DNA of 64,000 bases from Phoronis australis. Lineage: Eukaryota; Phoronida; Phoronidae. Made by a program: the position numbers and the translations under genes. The DNA is taken from NCBI GenBank assembly GCA_002633005.1, contig NMRA01000218.1, positions 252,334-316,333 on the forward strand, in the 5' to 3' direction. The notes under the pieces were generated by a model. That model saw nothing but the letters and a program-made list of their open reading frames with translations, had not been told where the DNA came from and ran no database searches. Below, in pieces: positions 45,586-57,828 of this stretch (the first letter of the stretch is position 1; each line of letters begins with the position of its first letter).

Positions 45586-46192
45586 CTGAAATAGCACAAC
45601 ACCACTCTCACATCATAAGACATTTACCCACAATGCAGCACATGTGTCAAGCACTTGTCCTGCTTCCTCATGTCCTAACTATTATGTAATGCAGGCATTG
45701 TTGTAATTTGTGTGGCAATGCTGACACCAAGAAATTAGCAAGAGCAAAGCTGGCCGGGGCGTTGACATGCGCCCACAGTGCATCGCGGACGATATGTTTC
45801 TAGGTACAATAACTTTACCAAATTTACCATAATGGAAAGCTACTGTATAGCAGCAAAGCGTTGACATGCACCAACGGTGCAAACAAACGGTTTGCTTCTA
45901 GGTGTGCTTACACGTTTCATGCAATAGGATAACATAAAATTTGACCACTGATGGCAGGTACATCAGTGACACTAAGCTAAAAATCGGTTGTATCTTGATA
46001 GTGTCAAATCAATTACGTTTCTTTTAAAAATAGTTTTTCAAGGCTGTCAAGGGAGAGGGGGCATTTTACCTTAACATGTTGTCTGACTATACTAAAAAGT
46101 CCCCTGTCGAGAATACAATGGAGACAAGGGGGTGTTGTGGTAGTCGAATACACTAGAAAATTTAATGGTGCCAGCAATTTGACACCATTTAC

Positions 46193-46531
46193 CTGTTTGA
46201 CAAGTTTTATCAGTTGAAATCCAACAACGGGCTCTCTAAATATCACCCGGAAACGTTCTTGCCAGAAATGGTCAGTATGAGGCTCTGCAATTGCCAAATG
46301 AGCCCGAAAATCGAATTGCACCGGCGCCGGCACTGACATCACATAATCCTGTGCAAAGTTCCATTGAAATCCATTAATCGGTTCTTTCGCTATCATCCAG
46401 ACTGGTGTTTTTGAGATATCGAATGGACACCCGGACGCCCGGAAAGAGAGCACAGTGTCGCACAGTGTATGTAGACACACGACTAGAGACTTGTTGTTGT
46501 CAGGAGACGCAATAATCAATTTCACTGGCCT
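46193..46531 (-). CDS. Exon of unrecognised gene (upstream exon, EPxxGFQ repeats)
   Basis: The - strand acceptor TACTTTATTCAG is followed by 113 open codons and donor CAAACAG|GTAAATGG. It encodes an intracellular-looking segment with two related blocks: FRASGCPFDI...WMIAKEPINGFQWN and FRAHLAIAEP...FREPVVGFQLI. Each has F-R-A, a Trp and E-P-x-x-G-F-Q. This suggests an internal duplication of ~40-50 residues. It splices in phase to 45585-45405. The gene must have more exons to the right, which I could not identify. I recognise no family. Confidence 0.5.
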
Positions 46532-48890
46532 CTGAATAAAGTATTAAAACCGTTTAGGTGTTTATCTCAACTCGCCCTAATATTGCGAGGCAGCTAAAAA
46601 TCAAGCAATTGAGCCATTCGCCACCAAAACTCATTTTCGCGAAGACCCGAGGTACATGTACGATATACTGTACGTAGAGCCACAGGCTGGGTGTATTTGG
46701 ATTCTCAGTCACTTCCACACTGATATAATGTTATTTTAATTTTAAAAACACTTTCCTTAAATGTTAATCGTTTAGGCTCATGCGTCTAAGCTTCACTTTC
46801 AATGTGTATCCGTTGTATACATTGACTCTTAGAGTGAGTGTTTTTGTTTTTGTCCACCGATTCTTAGTTAACATTGAATTAGTTAATGCTAAATAATATA
46901 CACGTCAACCACAACCTTTTTTCACTCTAAATATTTTTTAGAACAGTTGTTCTACGCCTTTTCTCAAATGTTTCACATAAGTGCGCATGCGCTTAATTTC
47001 GGATACCGTACATCGTCTCATATGGGTGCATGGGCCTAAGTGCACAGATACGGCTAGTGCGTAAAAGAGAATGAAAAGCATAGGAACTCAACAATGCTTT
47101 TTTAGCATATACATGTCCCGACGAAGTTATTGTGCAAACACGCAGCATATTGGTTAAAACAAACGATGCACTCAGGTTTCGCCCTGAATATAAAATTTGC
47201 ATTTTTTTCGAAAATCCGTTTTGTCCGTACAATAAGTTTTCCCAATGGCATATCCAGGCTAGGGCAAGGTTGCAACAGTAATTTTTTCTCTGGAGACGTG
47301 TTCACGTAAACTTTAAACCGGTATGCCGGCGGCATATTTCCTTCCTTGGGTCGTGTTCGGAGTGGAGGGGGACATGTCTCTACAGTTTCCCCGCTTCCTA
47401 TAATGAGCTTGAATTATCAGGTCAATGCGAGTCAAACTCATAATAACACGTTGTCATTCTGAATACAAAGTCAACAGGTGTCACTCATCGTTGGCAGGTT
47501 ATCAGCTGGTTCTAAACATCAATGAAACTTTAATTATTACACTAGTGGTTGTTAACCCGGTAGACTCAGTAACATCTGAAATCCCCTTCAATTTATTCTC
47601 ACACATTTGTTTCATAACCAATTATCTTGCGCGGTGACGGCTTTGCAACGCATACTCTGGGTTGGAGTTGTAGATCTGTCGCACGTTTTCGCATGCATAT
47701 CAAATCCTCTTAAAATACATGTACTTCATCAAAATATTTTAATACGCACGCTAAAAATTCGTTTACTTCTACTTTTGTGCGTCACACATCTAACGTACAT
47801 GTACATGTATTAGCTAATCCTACATATGCTTTGCGTACGCAAAGGCGCAGGCATCAGTATTATCCTTGCATCAAATCGCTCAATATGCAGTGCACGTGCC
47901 ATGGGTATTCCGGACTGACTCAACTTATGCCTGCTGACTGGCCGCAATGTGTCGACATTCGCTACGAGTTTGTTTAGCGTGCGTTATATCTATCTTCGGT
48001 ATAGGTCCTATATACGCGGCTCAATAGCTCGTGCAGGTATAGCGTTCGAATTATTTATCCATTATGCGAAAATGCAGCATACTTTTTCCGCGCTCGACTG
48101 ATGCAGGACCTATGTACTGCATATTTAAAACGTATGGACTGCATTGCTTTGTATATGCCCACAACTACAAGACGCACTGGGCCGTACTTTGCGCATTCCC
48201 GTGTACATACATGTAAATTGACACAAAACGATGGATATGCATATAAGATGCGTATTGTGCGTGCGACTGCGTATGAAAGAAATGTTAATGAGCAACTCAC
48301 AAGGAATTAGGAAATGTAGCGGCAGAGACGACGAGCGTAGACCCAAGACAATCGCGAGTGAAGCTGGTGTAACCAAGTGCTTCGTTTGTTATGCATGCGA
48401 TATCTCGCGAAGGCTACCGTGATCTTCGAGGGTTCCTTTGGTCTACGGAGCGCAGATAGGCCTTCAGTTCCTAGTAAATGCACAACACTCAGGCAAACTA
48501 AATTTTACATACCTGTACATACCTGTCTTCGTGTTGTACTGGATATAAAATATTTGGAGTAAAATGTTTTTATATTGCGACTAGTTGACTTCGAGCAGAA
48601 TGCCAGCAAAGCAAAGAAACGGTATGTTTGTATTCTCCATACGACTGATATAACCTTTTTAAAATGCGAAAATGCGAAAATGGTCACTAATCAACCCCTG
48701 GTAATGTCGAAGCGGCCGAAAAAAGGTGTAGGAAGCGACTCCCCGTTTTTTTAATCGTGTGGATGTATTTCAGCAAGAAGGTCCACATTCTCAGAAGTTC
48801 AAAACCCTCATTCATTTCAAGTTGGTTGCAAGCCTGCAGTCGTGCTTTACGCGATTGCCCGAGACAAAGTGTTGGGCATCCCTATGGTTT
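46532..48890. other. No exon confirmed
   Basis: The intervening frames (47102-47335 -, 48055-48422 both strands) are not supported by motifs or phase-matched splice sites. Upstream exons of the - strand gene may be hidden here or further right. Several TACATGTA palindromes occur, two overlapping at ~47796. Confidence 0.35.
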
Positions 48891-48906
48891 ACTAGATCCG
48901 CCACTG
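48891..48906 (-). repeat. Isolated CAGTGGCGGATCTAGT transposon terminus
   Basis: ACTAGATCCGCCACTG is the inverse of the left terminus of the element at 41267 (15 of 16 bases). No matching partner end was found within 1 kb, so this may be a truncated relative. Confidence 0.5.
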
Positions 48907-49341
48907 CTATGAGACCTGTTTTGAAAATAATAACGAAGACCTTTAGCGCCTGATGGAATATCCACATCTCTAAATGTGTTGTACGTGTTAGTATAAATCG
49001 ATTCGTCCGTCAAACGTATGATACGAGATTGCTTATCAAACACTGTTGACGACCGAGGGGTCATTATGCTTGTTATGACCTAAGGACAAAGCTCAAGGGA
49101 TACTTTGTTGTATTTTACGGGGGGGGGGGCTGAAAAATAGGACACCCACCGGCGTAGGCGTAACAACGGCACGTTTAAAGGGTTATCCCGTAAGCCTAAG
49201 GAAACGTTGACAGCTGAAGTTTTACCTCACACAGCATGAACCATGAACCAATGCAAGAAGAGATGCCTTGTAGTTAAGATTGATAACACTTTGGAATAAA
49301 AGTTTTAAAATACATGTATACATATAACAACAGCAGCCCTC

Positions 49342-50730
49342 CGGGAGATCTGAATAGATGAAAAGGGAAACTTTTGTAGTTTTGAACTCCTAAAGTGACT
49401 CCTTTCGTAGAGATTGTCGTCATTCCGAGCGGCACGTACCGTACATGTATACCTTTTCTGTGAGAGTAACCGCGGGTGACGAAGGAAGCCGTGTGAACAC
49501 GTCCCGGCAGTCGGAACAAGTGTCATATAAGTAATAAAGGCGATGCACCGCAGCAACCAACCTTGCAGTTTGTCCTTGAGGTTATTCGCGAGTAACAGGT
49601 CAATTACAGTAACAGCACAATTTACGTTCGTGCGCATTAGGGCTGAGTTGTGAAAACGGCGTAGTTGGCCTCAAGAGTTGCACGTCAACGAATCAACGCA
49701 CTCGCAAAGATGAGATTGGGTTTACCTATAAACTAAGAAGGTGGTTAAGTCTGACAAATGAGGTTTACCTTTGTGTAATGGGGGTGTGCGAATGTTGTTG
49801 GCATGAATCATGAAAAACCGCTATAGTAGGCTACCCGAACAACACGGCTCACAAATTTACAGGTCTGCGGGTCGACTTCATCAGTGCGTTAGCCGTGTTG
49901 TTCGGTAACATGTTAGGGAATTTAGGCTACTTGTATCTTAAAGTGCTTGAAACCCCCATTTACCGTGTTTAGACAAACGACTACTTTGTCAGCATCATTA
50001 AATCTTCATTTGTAGCACTGCATATCACAACCGCGAATGCAATATCCCAAAAACGAGAAAATAGAAGACAATTTCTTAGCTACATGTACAAGGGTCTGAA
50101 TGTGGCGTATGACCTTATAAACGCTCAGTGAGCGCAAGTGGGTCATGTTCACCAAAACGCGATTTTTTGTACAAACTTTGTCACGCGGGAATGTGCAGGA
50201 AGCAGAGTTGACACAAAAGCTATAAGCGTAAAGCCTCACCATTGTTTATTATCCCACAAATCACGGGAAAACGATCGGCAACATCTAGCGACTTTTTGCA
50301 AAAAACACAAAGGATGACGACTGATGTTGTGATTGGTTGTTCCGATTCCACGTGGTTTTGTATCGACCAACAAATGCTCGCAACTCGCGATAATCTAATT
50401 AACATAACGATACATTTATCTTCAGATAGTGTTTGAGGTTGTTCTGGTCGACTGATGGGTTTCTATTTGGTGATTTCAATATGGAATTGGTGAATCTAAG
50501 CACTTTAAAGTCCAACGAAGGCTGCGTGACGGAGGGAAGACTGGTGATCTGTCTGTAAATAACTAATTATTGGATATACCGAAGAAGGCAGTTAGATAAT
50601 TCATTGCAAAACAAGCTTTTTTGAAATTGTGCAAATCACAACGTTACCTGTGGTAGTTGTAAAGCATAAATGAATTAAAATACACTACCGAGTGGTATCA
50701 CATACAGCCGGATCAAGTCGGTTTACGAAA
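49342..50730. repeat. Duplicate A of a ~1.38-kb segment (joined by N at 50731)
   Basis: From CGGGAGATCTGAATAGATG to CGGTTTACGAAA the segment is repeated after the N with scattered substitutions and short indels (for example TACATGTACAAGGG versus TACAAGG). The divergence is that of two alleles. Frames inside both copies have no recognised domain. Confidence 0.92.
49835..49905. repeat. 15-bp perfect stem-loop
   Basis: CCGAACAACACGGCT (49835-49849) and AGCCGTGTTGTTCGG (49891-49905) pair perfectly around a 41-base loop containing GGGTCGACTTCATCAGTGCG. In the second copy (51223-51293) one arm has a C-to-T change. Confidence 0.75.
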
Positions 50731-50732
50731 NT

Positions 50733-52112
50733 CGGGAGATCTGAATAGATGAAAAGGGAAACTTTTGTAGTTTTGAACTCCTAAAGTGACTCCTTTCGTA
50801 GAGATTGTCGTCATTCCGAGCGGCACGTACCGTACATGCATACCTCTTTTGTGAGAGTAACCGCGGGTGACGAAGGAAGCCGTGTGAACACGTCCCGGCA
50901 GTCGGAACAAGTGTCATAGGAGTAATAAAGGAGATGCACCGCAGCAACCAACCTTGCAGTTTGTCCTTGAGGTTATTCGCGAGTAACAGATCAATTACAA
51001 CAGCACAATTTACGTTCGTGCGCATTAGGGCTGAGTTGTGAAAACGGCGTAGTTGGCCTCAAGAGTTGCACGTCAACGAATCAACACACTCGCAAAGATG
51101 AGATTGGGTTTACCTATAAACTAAGAAGGTGGTTAAATTTTACAAATGAGGTTTACCTTTGTGTAATGGTGGTGTGCGAATGCTGTTGGCATGAATCATG
51201 AAAAACCGCTATAGCAGGCTACCCGAACAACACGGCTCACAAATTTACAGTTCTGCGGGTCGACTTCATCAGTGCGTTAGTCGTGTTGTTCGGTAACATG
51301 TTAGGGAATTTAGGCTACTTGTATCTTAAAGTGCTTCAAACCCCCATTTACCGTGTTTAGACAAACGACTACTTTGTCAGCATCATTAAATCTTCATTTG
51401 TAGCACTGCATATCACAACCGCGAATGCAATATCCCAAAAACGAGAAAATAGAAGACAATTTCTTAGCTACAAGGATCTGAATGTGGCGTATGACCTTAT
51501 AAACGCTCAGTGAGCGCAAGTGGGTCATGTTCACCAAAACGCGATTTTTTGTACAAACTTTGTCACGCGGGAATGTGCAGGAAGCAGAGTTGACACAAAA
51601 GCTGTAAGCGTAAAGCCTCACCATTGTTTATTATCCCACAAATCACGGGAAAACGATCGGCAACATCTAGCGACTTTTTGCACAAAACACAAAGGATGAC
51701 GACTGATGTTGTGATTGGTTGTTCCGATTCCACGTGGTTTTGTATCGACCAACAAATGCTCGCAACTCGAGATAATCTAATTAACATAACGATACATTTA
51801 TCTTCAGATAGTGTTTGAGGTTGTTCTGGTCGACTGATGGGTTTCTATTTGGTGATTTCAATATGGAATTGGTGAATCTAAGCACTTTAAAGTCCAACGA
51901 AGGCTGCGTGACGGAGGGAAGACTGGTGATCTGTCTGTAAATAACTAATTATTGGATATACCGAAGAAGGCAGTTAGATAATTCATTGCAAAACAAGCTT
52001 TTTTGAAATTGTGCAAATCACAACGTTACCTGTGGTAGTTGTAAAGCATAAATGAATTAAAATACACTACCGAGTGGTATCACATACAGCCGGATCAAGT
52101 CGGTTTACGAAA
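50733..52112. repeat. Duplicate B of the ~1.38-kb segment
   Basis: Colinear with 49342-50730 and then continuing into unique sequence. One N joins the two. Best read as a second haplotype or overlapping contig, not a genomic duplication. Confidence 0.92.
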
Positions 52113-53699
52113 GAAGTCGGCAATATATGCGGAAATCAACGAATTCCAGACTTGGTCTCAAACCATTTTATCAAATATACCAAGCCATGAAGTAAATGTC
52201 TTGATATGAGGAAAGACTTACCTATTTTTTATTTTAATGCCAATTAGAAAGCGAAATGTATTCGAGCGTTCCTTGTGGCAGGAGCGTAAACAAACGAATG
52301 AGTCGTTTTTTAAAAGTGGCCTTTGTAGCTACAGATTTCTTGAAAGGTATGTACGAACGTATCGAGTACATTCAACCAAATATCAACAAGTATTGATTTT
52401 AACTCGTAAAATATTATTACATTTTCTGAATCATGCAGAAAGAATGTAGAATTAGATTTTTGACAATACAGCAATTTGCCGTTACTTGGGTAACGTGACC
52501 ATGTCTTTTCAATAAAATTTAGCAAAAAAGAAAGAAACATACATTACGAAATGATGGTATCAACCACATGACCAAATTTAGCTTGATATAAATATACAAG
52601 TGGAAATATCCAAAAATGCTGTTACAGTTTTCTAAATTATCGTTTCGTTTTCATTTTGTGCATCTATAAAAGAGACTTTCCATAAACATCATAACCCTCA
52701 TGCAAAAGGGGAACATTTTTTTTTGTAAATTCCTGACATCGTTTTGGAGAGCACTAGATAAAGCTACTGCATCACCTATAATCCAATTACATTAAGAAAC
52801 ACTGCGAAGGAATAACATTCAGAATTTCTTTGAAAATCGTTGCTTACAAAATCCGCGAGGAAAGACTGAACACGTGAGTGAGACTGAGTGCATCCAGTGT
52901 TAATTAGGTAAGGGCAAAATCGAAAACTTCAAAGTGAAATAAATCAAATTAGTATTAGCGAATCTTCCTCGTTTAGCAATCATTGGACTCCGCTCGGTAC
53001 ACGGTGTTAGCACGTTTAGCCTAGTTCGGAACTCTAACTCACGGTACTAAAGAACCGAAACAAAGGATTTCACACAAAACATGAACCAAGGCGATGGTTT
53101 TCAAAGATGGCGCTGCAAGCGGCTTTGGCCTAAATACGTCATCAGGTAAGCTACCAACCAAAGGCAACCCTCATGCTTACAAAAGCAGCACGTCAAACTT
53201 TCAGACAGCACCCCAATCTATCACAGACAGTAAAGAACTACAGACCATATACAACACCTCAAAGTCCCGACATACCCGTACGGTCACCTCAACCGTCTAA
53301 GAACCTAACACTGGCCGAGTTTTAACACGAGCAGCTGATCTCAGGGAACTGGTAACGATTTGGCAGTTCTCATGTCAAGCCCCAGCACTAACTCCATAGT
53401 ATGAATAAACGAAAAGCTGTAACAATCAATTTATTTATCAGTGTGCTTACTCCTAATGCAAATTTTTCACTGACGGAATACAACAATTTTTATCACAGCT
53501 TGAAAACTGCAGTCGTCACACCCAAGGGTGAACGCTTAAAAATGACTAAGCAGTGCTACAAGTTAATTGTGAATTAAGTCTTAAGCTTGCTTGTGTCAGT
53601 AACTGAAAAATGTAACCACACTTTCTGGCTTACGGTCCATCAATATTTCCAAACGTTGAATAAGACTCCACCGCTCAATTCTGTGTTTCGGGCTGTGTC
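52113..53699. other. No gene seen
   Basis: Short overlapping frames without motif; AT-rich. Confidence 0.45.
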
Positions 53700-53755
53700 G
53701 GTGGCTAAAAGGGAATTGCGCATTTTACTCTCATAAAATTGGTCTCATAATATTG
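53700..53755. repeat. Fragment of AAAGTTGCATTTC-family MITE
   Basis: GGTGGCTAAAAGGGAATTG and CTCTCATAAAATTGGTCTCA match the subterminal region of the element at 37646. The terminus itself and the other half are missing. Confidence 0.5.
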
Positions 53756-54752
53756 CCGTGTTAGGTCTCTATCAACAAGTCAAAGGCAATGCGTATAGGG
53801 GCCACTTTTGAATTCGTAAATTTTAGGGTTAGCAAACCCCAAAAACTTTGGAGGGGTTTCTTGAGTATAGCTGATCGTTTAGATGTTCTAACGGAAATGG
53901 AACACTATCGCGAGACCGACAGGAGACAAGCAAGGCCGAATCAAGATGTTGACTATTATTTCAAAGAATTTAAATGACAATTTCCTCGAACTGCCAACTC
54001 GTGCCCATTTTTAATCTCTTGAAGTCAATTTCCTTTCCTTCCGCATAGAAAAATTTATAAATCAGCCATTCTCGTGAGAGCGAGCTGCCAATTGGCAACC
54101 TGCTGGTCTACTCCTGAACCGACCATGCGCAGCGATAAATCTTGAAGTGGTTAATCGCCCATTTGCGATAAGTGGAACTGCAATAAGCCTGTCATCAATA
54201 CAATTAATCCACGCCGTTTCATCACAATATCCGAAGTGAATTATTGACGAATGACTGCTAAACGTGTTTGGAAATTGATTAAACCCAAATTTCGGATACT
54301 ATAAGCCACTCTGTGACATGAATAAGTAACATTTTGAAATTGATTTCGTGTTTAGAACGAAAAATTGAAAGATCTCGCACTGGCGAACACGAGTAAAGGT
54401 TGAAGAACGACAGCAACTTTTCTAAAATGTAGAGACATGTCATCGGTGGTAAAACATCCACCAGTGTCAAGAAGAATTGCGTAGACACGTAAACGGCTGG
54501 CGCAGTGCGACATAATTCCGATTTATGTCTGAAATTAATCAAAATTATCTATCATCTATAAAATGCATCATTCACACGAACTCCGTCTCACCCGCTGCAC
54601 TACATACCTACACTGTGCCCGTTTCAGCACCGTGTTGGTCCCAGGTAGTTCACCGGTCCTCTATTTAGATTCGAGGTCAGCTCTATGTTTTTCTCGCGGG
54701 CCATTTTTTCGCAGACGCGGAGGGAAGGTGGCCGGATTCTTACTAGCCTTGG

Positions 54753-54810
54753 TGACGTCAGTTCGTCGGCTTAATTTCACTGCTTTCGGCTTCCGTCGCA
54801 TATATACATC
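54753..54810 (+). promoter_or_regulatory. CRE plus TATA-like core promoter candidate
   Basis: TGACGTCA at 54753-54760 is followed about 40 bp downstream by CATATATACATC (~54799-54810). A GTAAAC donor-like site lies at ~54870. The spacing suits a promoter with a short first exon, but no downstream + strand gene is recognised. Confidence 0.3.
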
Positions 54811-54911
54811 TTCGGGCCTGTCGCCGCCAAAATTAATGATGTCATTAAAAACTAAACTTTTCCTTGGGTAAACTTACTATTTACCGATATTGGGAAATTG
54901 GCGTTCTATCG

Positions 54912-55124
54912 TTATTTTGCTGCTAAAATTGTGGTGGGCTCTTTTGGGTCGGCTTTCGATGCCATCGCGTCACCTATTGACCAATTTCCCGTTTCTTCAA
55001 TCAACTGCTCTTCTCTTCCACGAGGTTGCGTACATGTCATAACAATATGATCTGGTTTCATTTCGTTACAAGTTTTTTGTATTGTAGTACCAGCAAACTC
55101 AATTTGCTGCAAAGTTGTCACCAT
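54912..55124 (-). CDS. Candidate small protein or first exon, function unknown
   Basis: A 70-codon ATG-initiated frame on the - strand: MVTTLQQIEFAGTTIQKTCN, a mid part with CTQPRGREEQLIEETGNW, and a C-terminus ILAAK. Composition is hydrophilic, balanced and protein-like. A GC-rich stretch with CGCGCACGCGCC lies just upstream of the ATG. No homologous family is recognised, and an AG|GTGACG donor-like site near 54968 means it could instead be a first exon. Confidence 0.25.
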   Translation of the reverse strand: MVTTLQQIEFAGTTIQKTCNEMKPDHIVMTCTQPRGREEQLIEETGNWSIGDAMASKADPKEPTTILAAK

Positions 55125-55257
55125 GTCCCGATAGATATCGCAAAATTTTAGTGGGAAATGGCGCGTGCGCGTGTCACGAGCGCATTGTTTTCAAAACGAC
55201 GGGGAACGGCTCGTGTGTAACATAAGTCTAAATTATGTATGAAATAAATCAGAATTA

Positions 55258-55760
55258 TATCTGACGTAAATAATGATGTCTGATATAGAAAAGTAACGTC
55301 TGACATAATTTACGAAAAACATCGTACATAATTCATAAATGCCAAACTTAATTATCTTTATATCATACATAAACAAAATTAATTCCCACCATTATTTTAT
55401 TTACATCTGACATAAATTGTATTAATGTTTGACATAATTTAGCCAATGAGAATCGTCGATACATCCTCAACGCTTTCTACGGAAACATGTCGCATCTTAC
55501 AGACCATGTAGTTTTTCTACAAAATTTCAAGCGAGATGTGAACGAGTGTGTTAAAAGTTTATCCATTGAGAACACGCTAACAGGTTACTTAATCGGCTGG
55601 AAACATTGTGGGTTGAAGCAATGAATGTATCGACGATTCCCATTGGTTGACTTATGTCAGACAAAAATACATTTTATATCAGATATAAATAGAATAATGG
55701 TCGGTATGTTATTAATATGTGATATACATAGAACTATCATGGTTAATGAATTACGTACGA
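55258..55760. repeat. Foldback element with ~21-bp subrepeat arms
   Basis: GTCTGACATAATTTA-like motifs recur at ~55260, 55278, 55299, 55323, 55361, 55405 and 55427, mostly 18-24 bp apart or about twice that. Then CCAATGAGAATCGTCGATACAT (55443-55464) faces its inverse (~55625-55646; 15 bases exact). After that TTATGTCAGA-like motifs continue inverted to ~55740. The arrangement of direct subrepeats, central inverted pair and inverted subrepeats is that of a foldback transposon. A related block lies at ~54505-54550. Confidence 0.65.
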
Positions 55761-56995
55761 CATTATTCGAGAATTACCGTAAACACGAATTAACTTAAAT
55801 CAGGCTGTGCGAAAACATACACGTAACACCTAATGGCAGCGTGACATACGCAATTAACAATTAGAACAGGTTGAACAAATGAATAAATCAGAGTAGTTAT
55901 CGGCAAAAACAAATACATTTCGATCCCTTTGCTTATTTGATCCATTGGAATCTACCATGGAAAAGTTCACAAATTTCACGTGTTTTTAACCTTTCATAAT
56001 ATATTAGTTAAAGCCGCTCCTCCAACTCTAGTTTTAAAAGCCTGTATGTAAAATTCTGACATGCTAAACCAATCAAGCTACTTGTCGAATACATTCATTT
56101 CTTGAAAACTCAACAACAGCAGAGCTTTACTGATTTTTCGTTAAACTGCACTCTTTGAGACAAAAAGGTACGTTTTGATAAATAAGTCGACCATAAAACG
56201 GAAGCTGACACACATCAATTGCGAAAATTTCAAACTACTGGCCAACGCATGGACTTTATGCACCCATGTAGCAAAATTACCTTGACCTTCATTTTCCACC
56301 TGGGATGTGCCAGTGCCGCATAAAAATGCTAGAAAATGTCCGCAAGTGTGAAACGCTAATTGAATACTCACACATATGCATACATTGCAAAGGCGCTAGA
56401 AAGCAAGTCTAACTTCACAGTGTTGACATTTCGGACTTCAAATTTCAAACCGAACCCCAAGACGTTAAGCAAAAATGTAAATTTCAATCAGCGTTAATCC
56501 GGTGATTTGAACTGTTGGGTAAATATGGGTGATGTCAAAAATAGCATCGACAGCAATTTGAGGTGTCACTGTTCGTGTACATGCGTCCAGGTTTTAAAAA
56601 TCTATGTTGTCTCGAGAGGAGATAATATAATATAACATGTTTGAGATAAAACGTTTTAAAAAACCTGGTGATCTCGTACGATAACTCATTCCGTGATAAC
56701 CGCTTACCCCCAGCACACGCGCACACACACACACAATGTAAATTCCACAACGCACGTGAACATGTAGATGTCACTTATGTACAATGCTATAGTTCGGAAC
56801 GGAATGTTAATAATGTTTATTTTTCTAAACTCGTCTTTAAAAAGTAGGTATTAAAGGGATATTCGTTTCAACATCCCCTGTACTTGTACAGATCTCGGGA
56901 TCGTAAACAATGTAAACCTGTGGCGAGCTATTGTTTCATCGAAACCCCACAAATAGTATGCACGTAAATGAGAGTTGGGTTACCGTTGAAGTAGC
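55761..56995. other. No gene; short (CA)n at 56717-56735
   Basis: No credible coding region. A CA/CG microsatellite of about 20 bp is present. Confidence 0.45.
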
Positions 56996-57827
56996 GACAC
57001 GATTTAATATACACGTTGAAATGTTTTATTATCACCCACTGTGATACACTTCAGTATAATTTGGCTCGCACGTGTATTTGAAAAGTTAACAGTGTATGAA
57101 ACTGATACGCGTGTCTCACTTGATATTAGTTGTCGACCGGAAGTGAGCATATAAACAATTTGGCCTCAAGATTGGTAACCTGATTGGACAATTGGAAAAT
57201 ACATTTTTGGGTATATGATTGGAGGGTATAGACTTTATATTACTGGCTTTAATCTGGGTAGAGATCAATAACCTCTCGTCGAGAATGTCCCTTTAATGCA
57301 GCATACTCCCAATAGTACAGAGAACTGAAGTACTTTAAAGCGCAAACCCAGATTTTTTACATAAGGGTAAGTTAAAATGTTCACTTATAAGGTATTAGCC
57401 TTTCAAACATAAGCTACTATCTCGTATTAAACGCCCGAGGCGCTAAGATATCTATTGATATTTAATATTGGGCTTACCAGTATTTGCAGCTGTTTTTGCT
57501 CTAAAAATGATGTGTTTAGAGAATCAACTCAAGATCCATCCCAAACAGGGAGCAGACGTTCGTACTACGTCGGTGTTTTTTCACTAAAATCTAAACGTTA
57601 TCAAATAAACAGTATCTCTTGCTTCCAAATACTTCCAGCCTCTCTTGATTTAAAGATCCCCTTTCCACTTAAATCTTCATAAAACTGGGTTTAACATAAA
57701 CTAAACGTAGTCGGAGCCAAAACCCAAGAAATGATTATCTAGTAAGGACTGCATCTACATGAAAAACATTTTCCCACCAAGCTTACGGCTTAATGGTGGT
57801 GCACCAGGAAAATAAGCGCTGTGACGT
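56996..57827. repeat. Duplicate A of a ~0.83-kb segment (joined by N at 57828)
   Basis: GACACGATTTAATATAC through GCGCTGTGACGT is repeated immediately after the N with scattered differences. Both copies contain the same 75-codon + strand frame (57455 and 58289) without known domain. Confidence 0.92.
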
Positions 57828-57828
57828 N

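Noticed and set aside
54563-54871. 102-codon + strand frame
   Set aside because: Begins inside repeat-like sequence and crosses the CRE/TATA region; no motif. Kept only as a possible promoter region.
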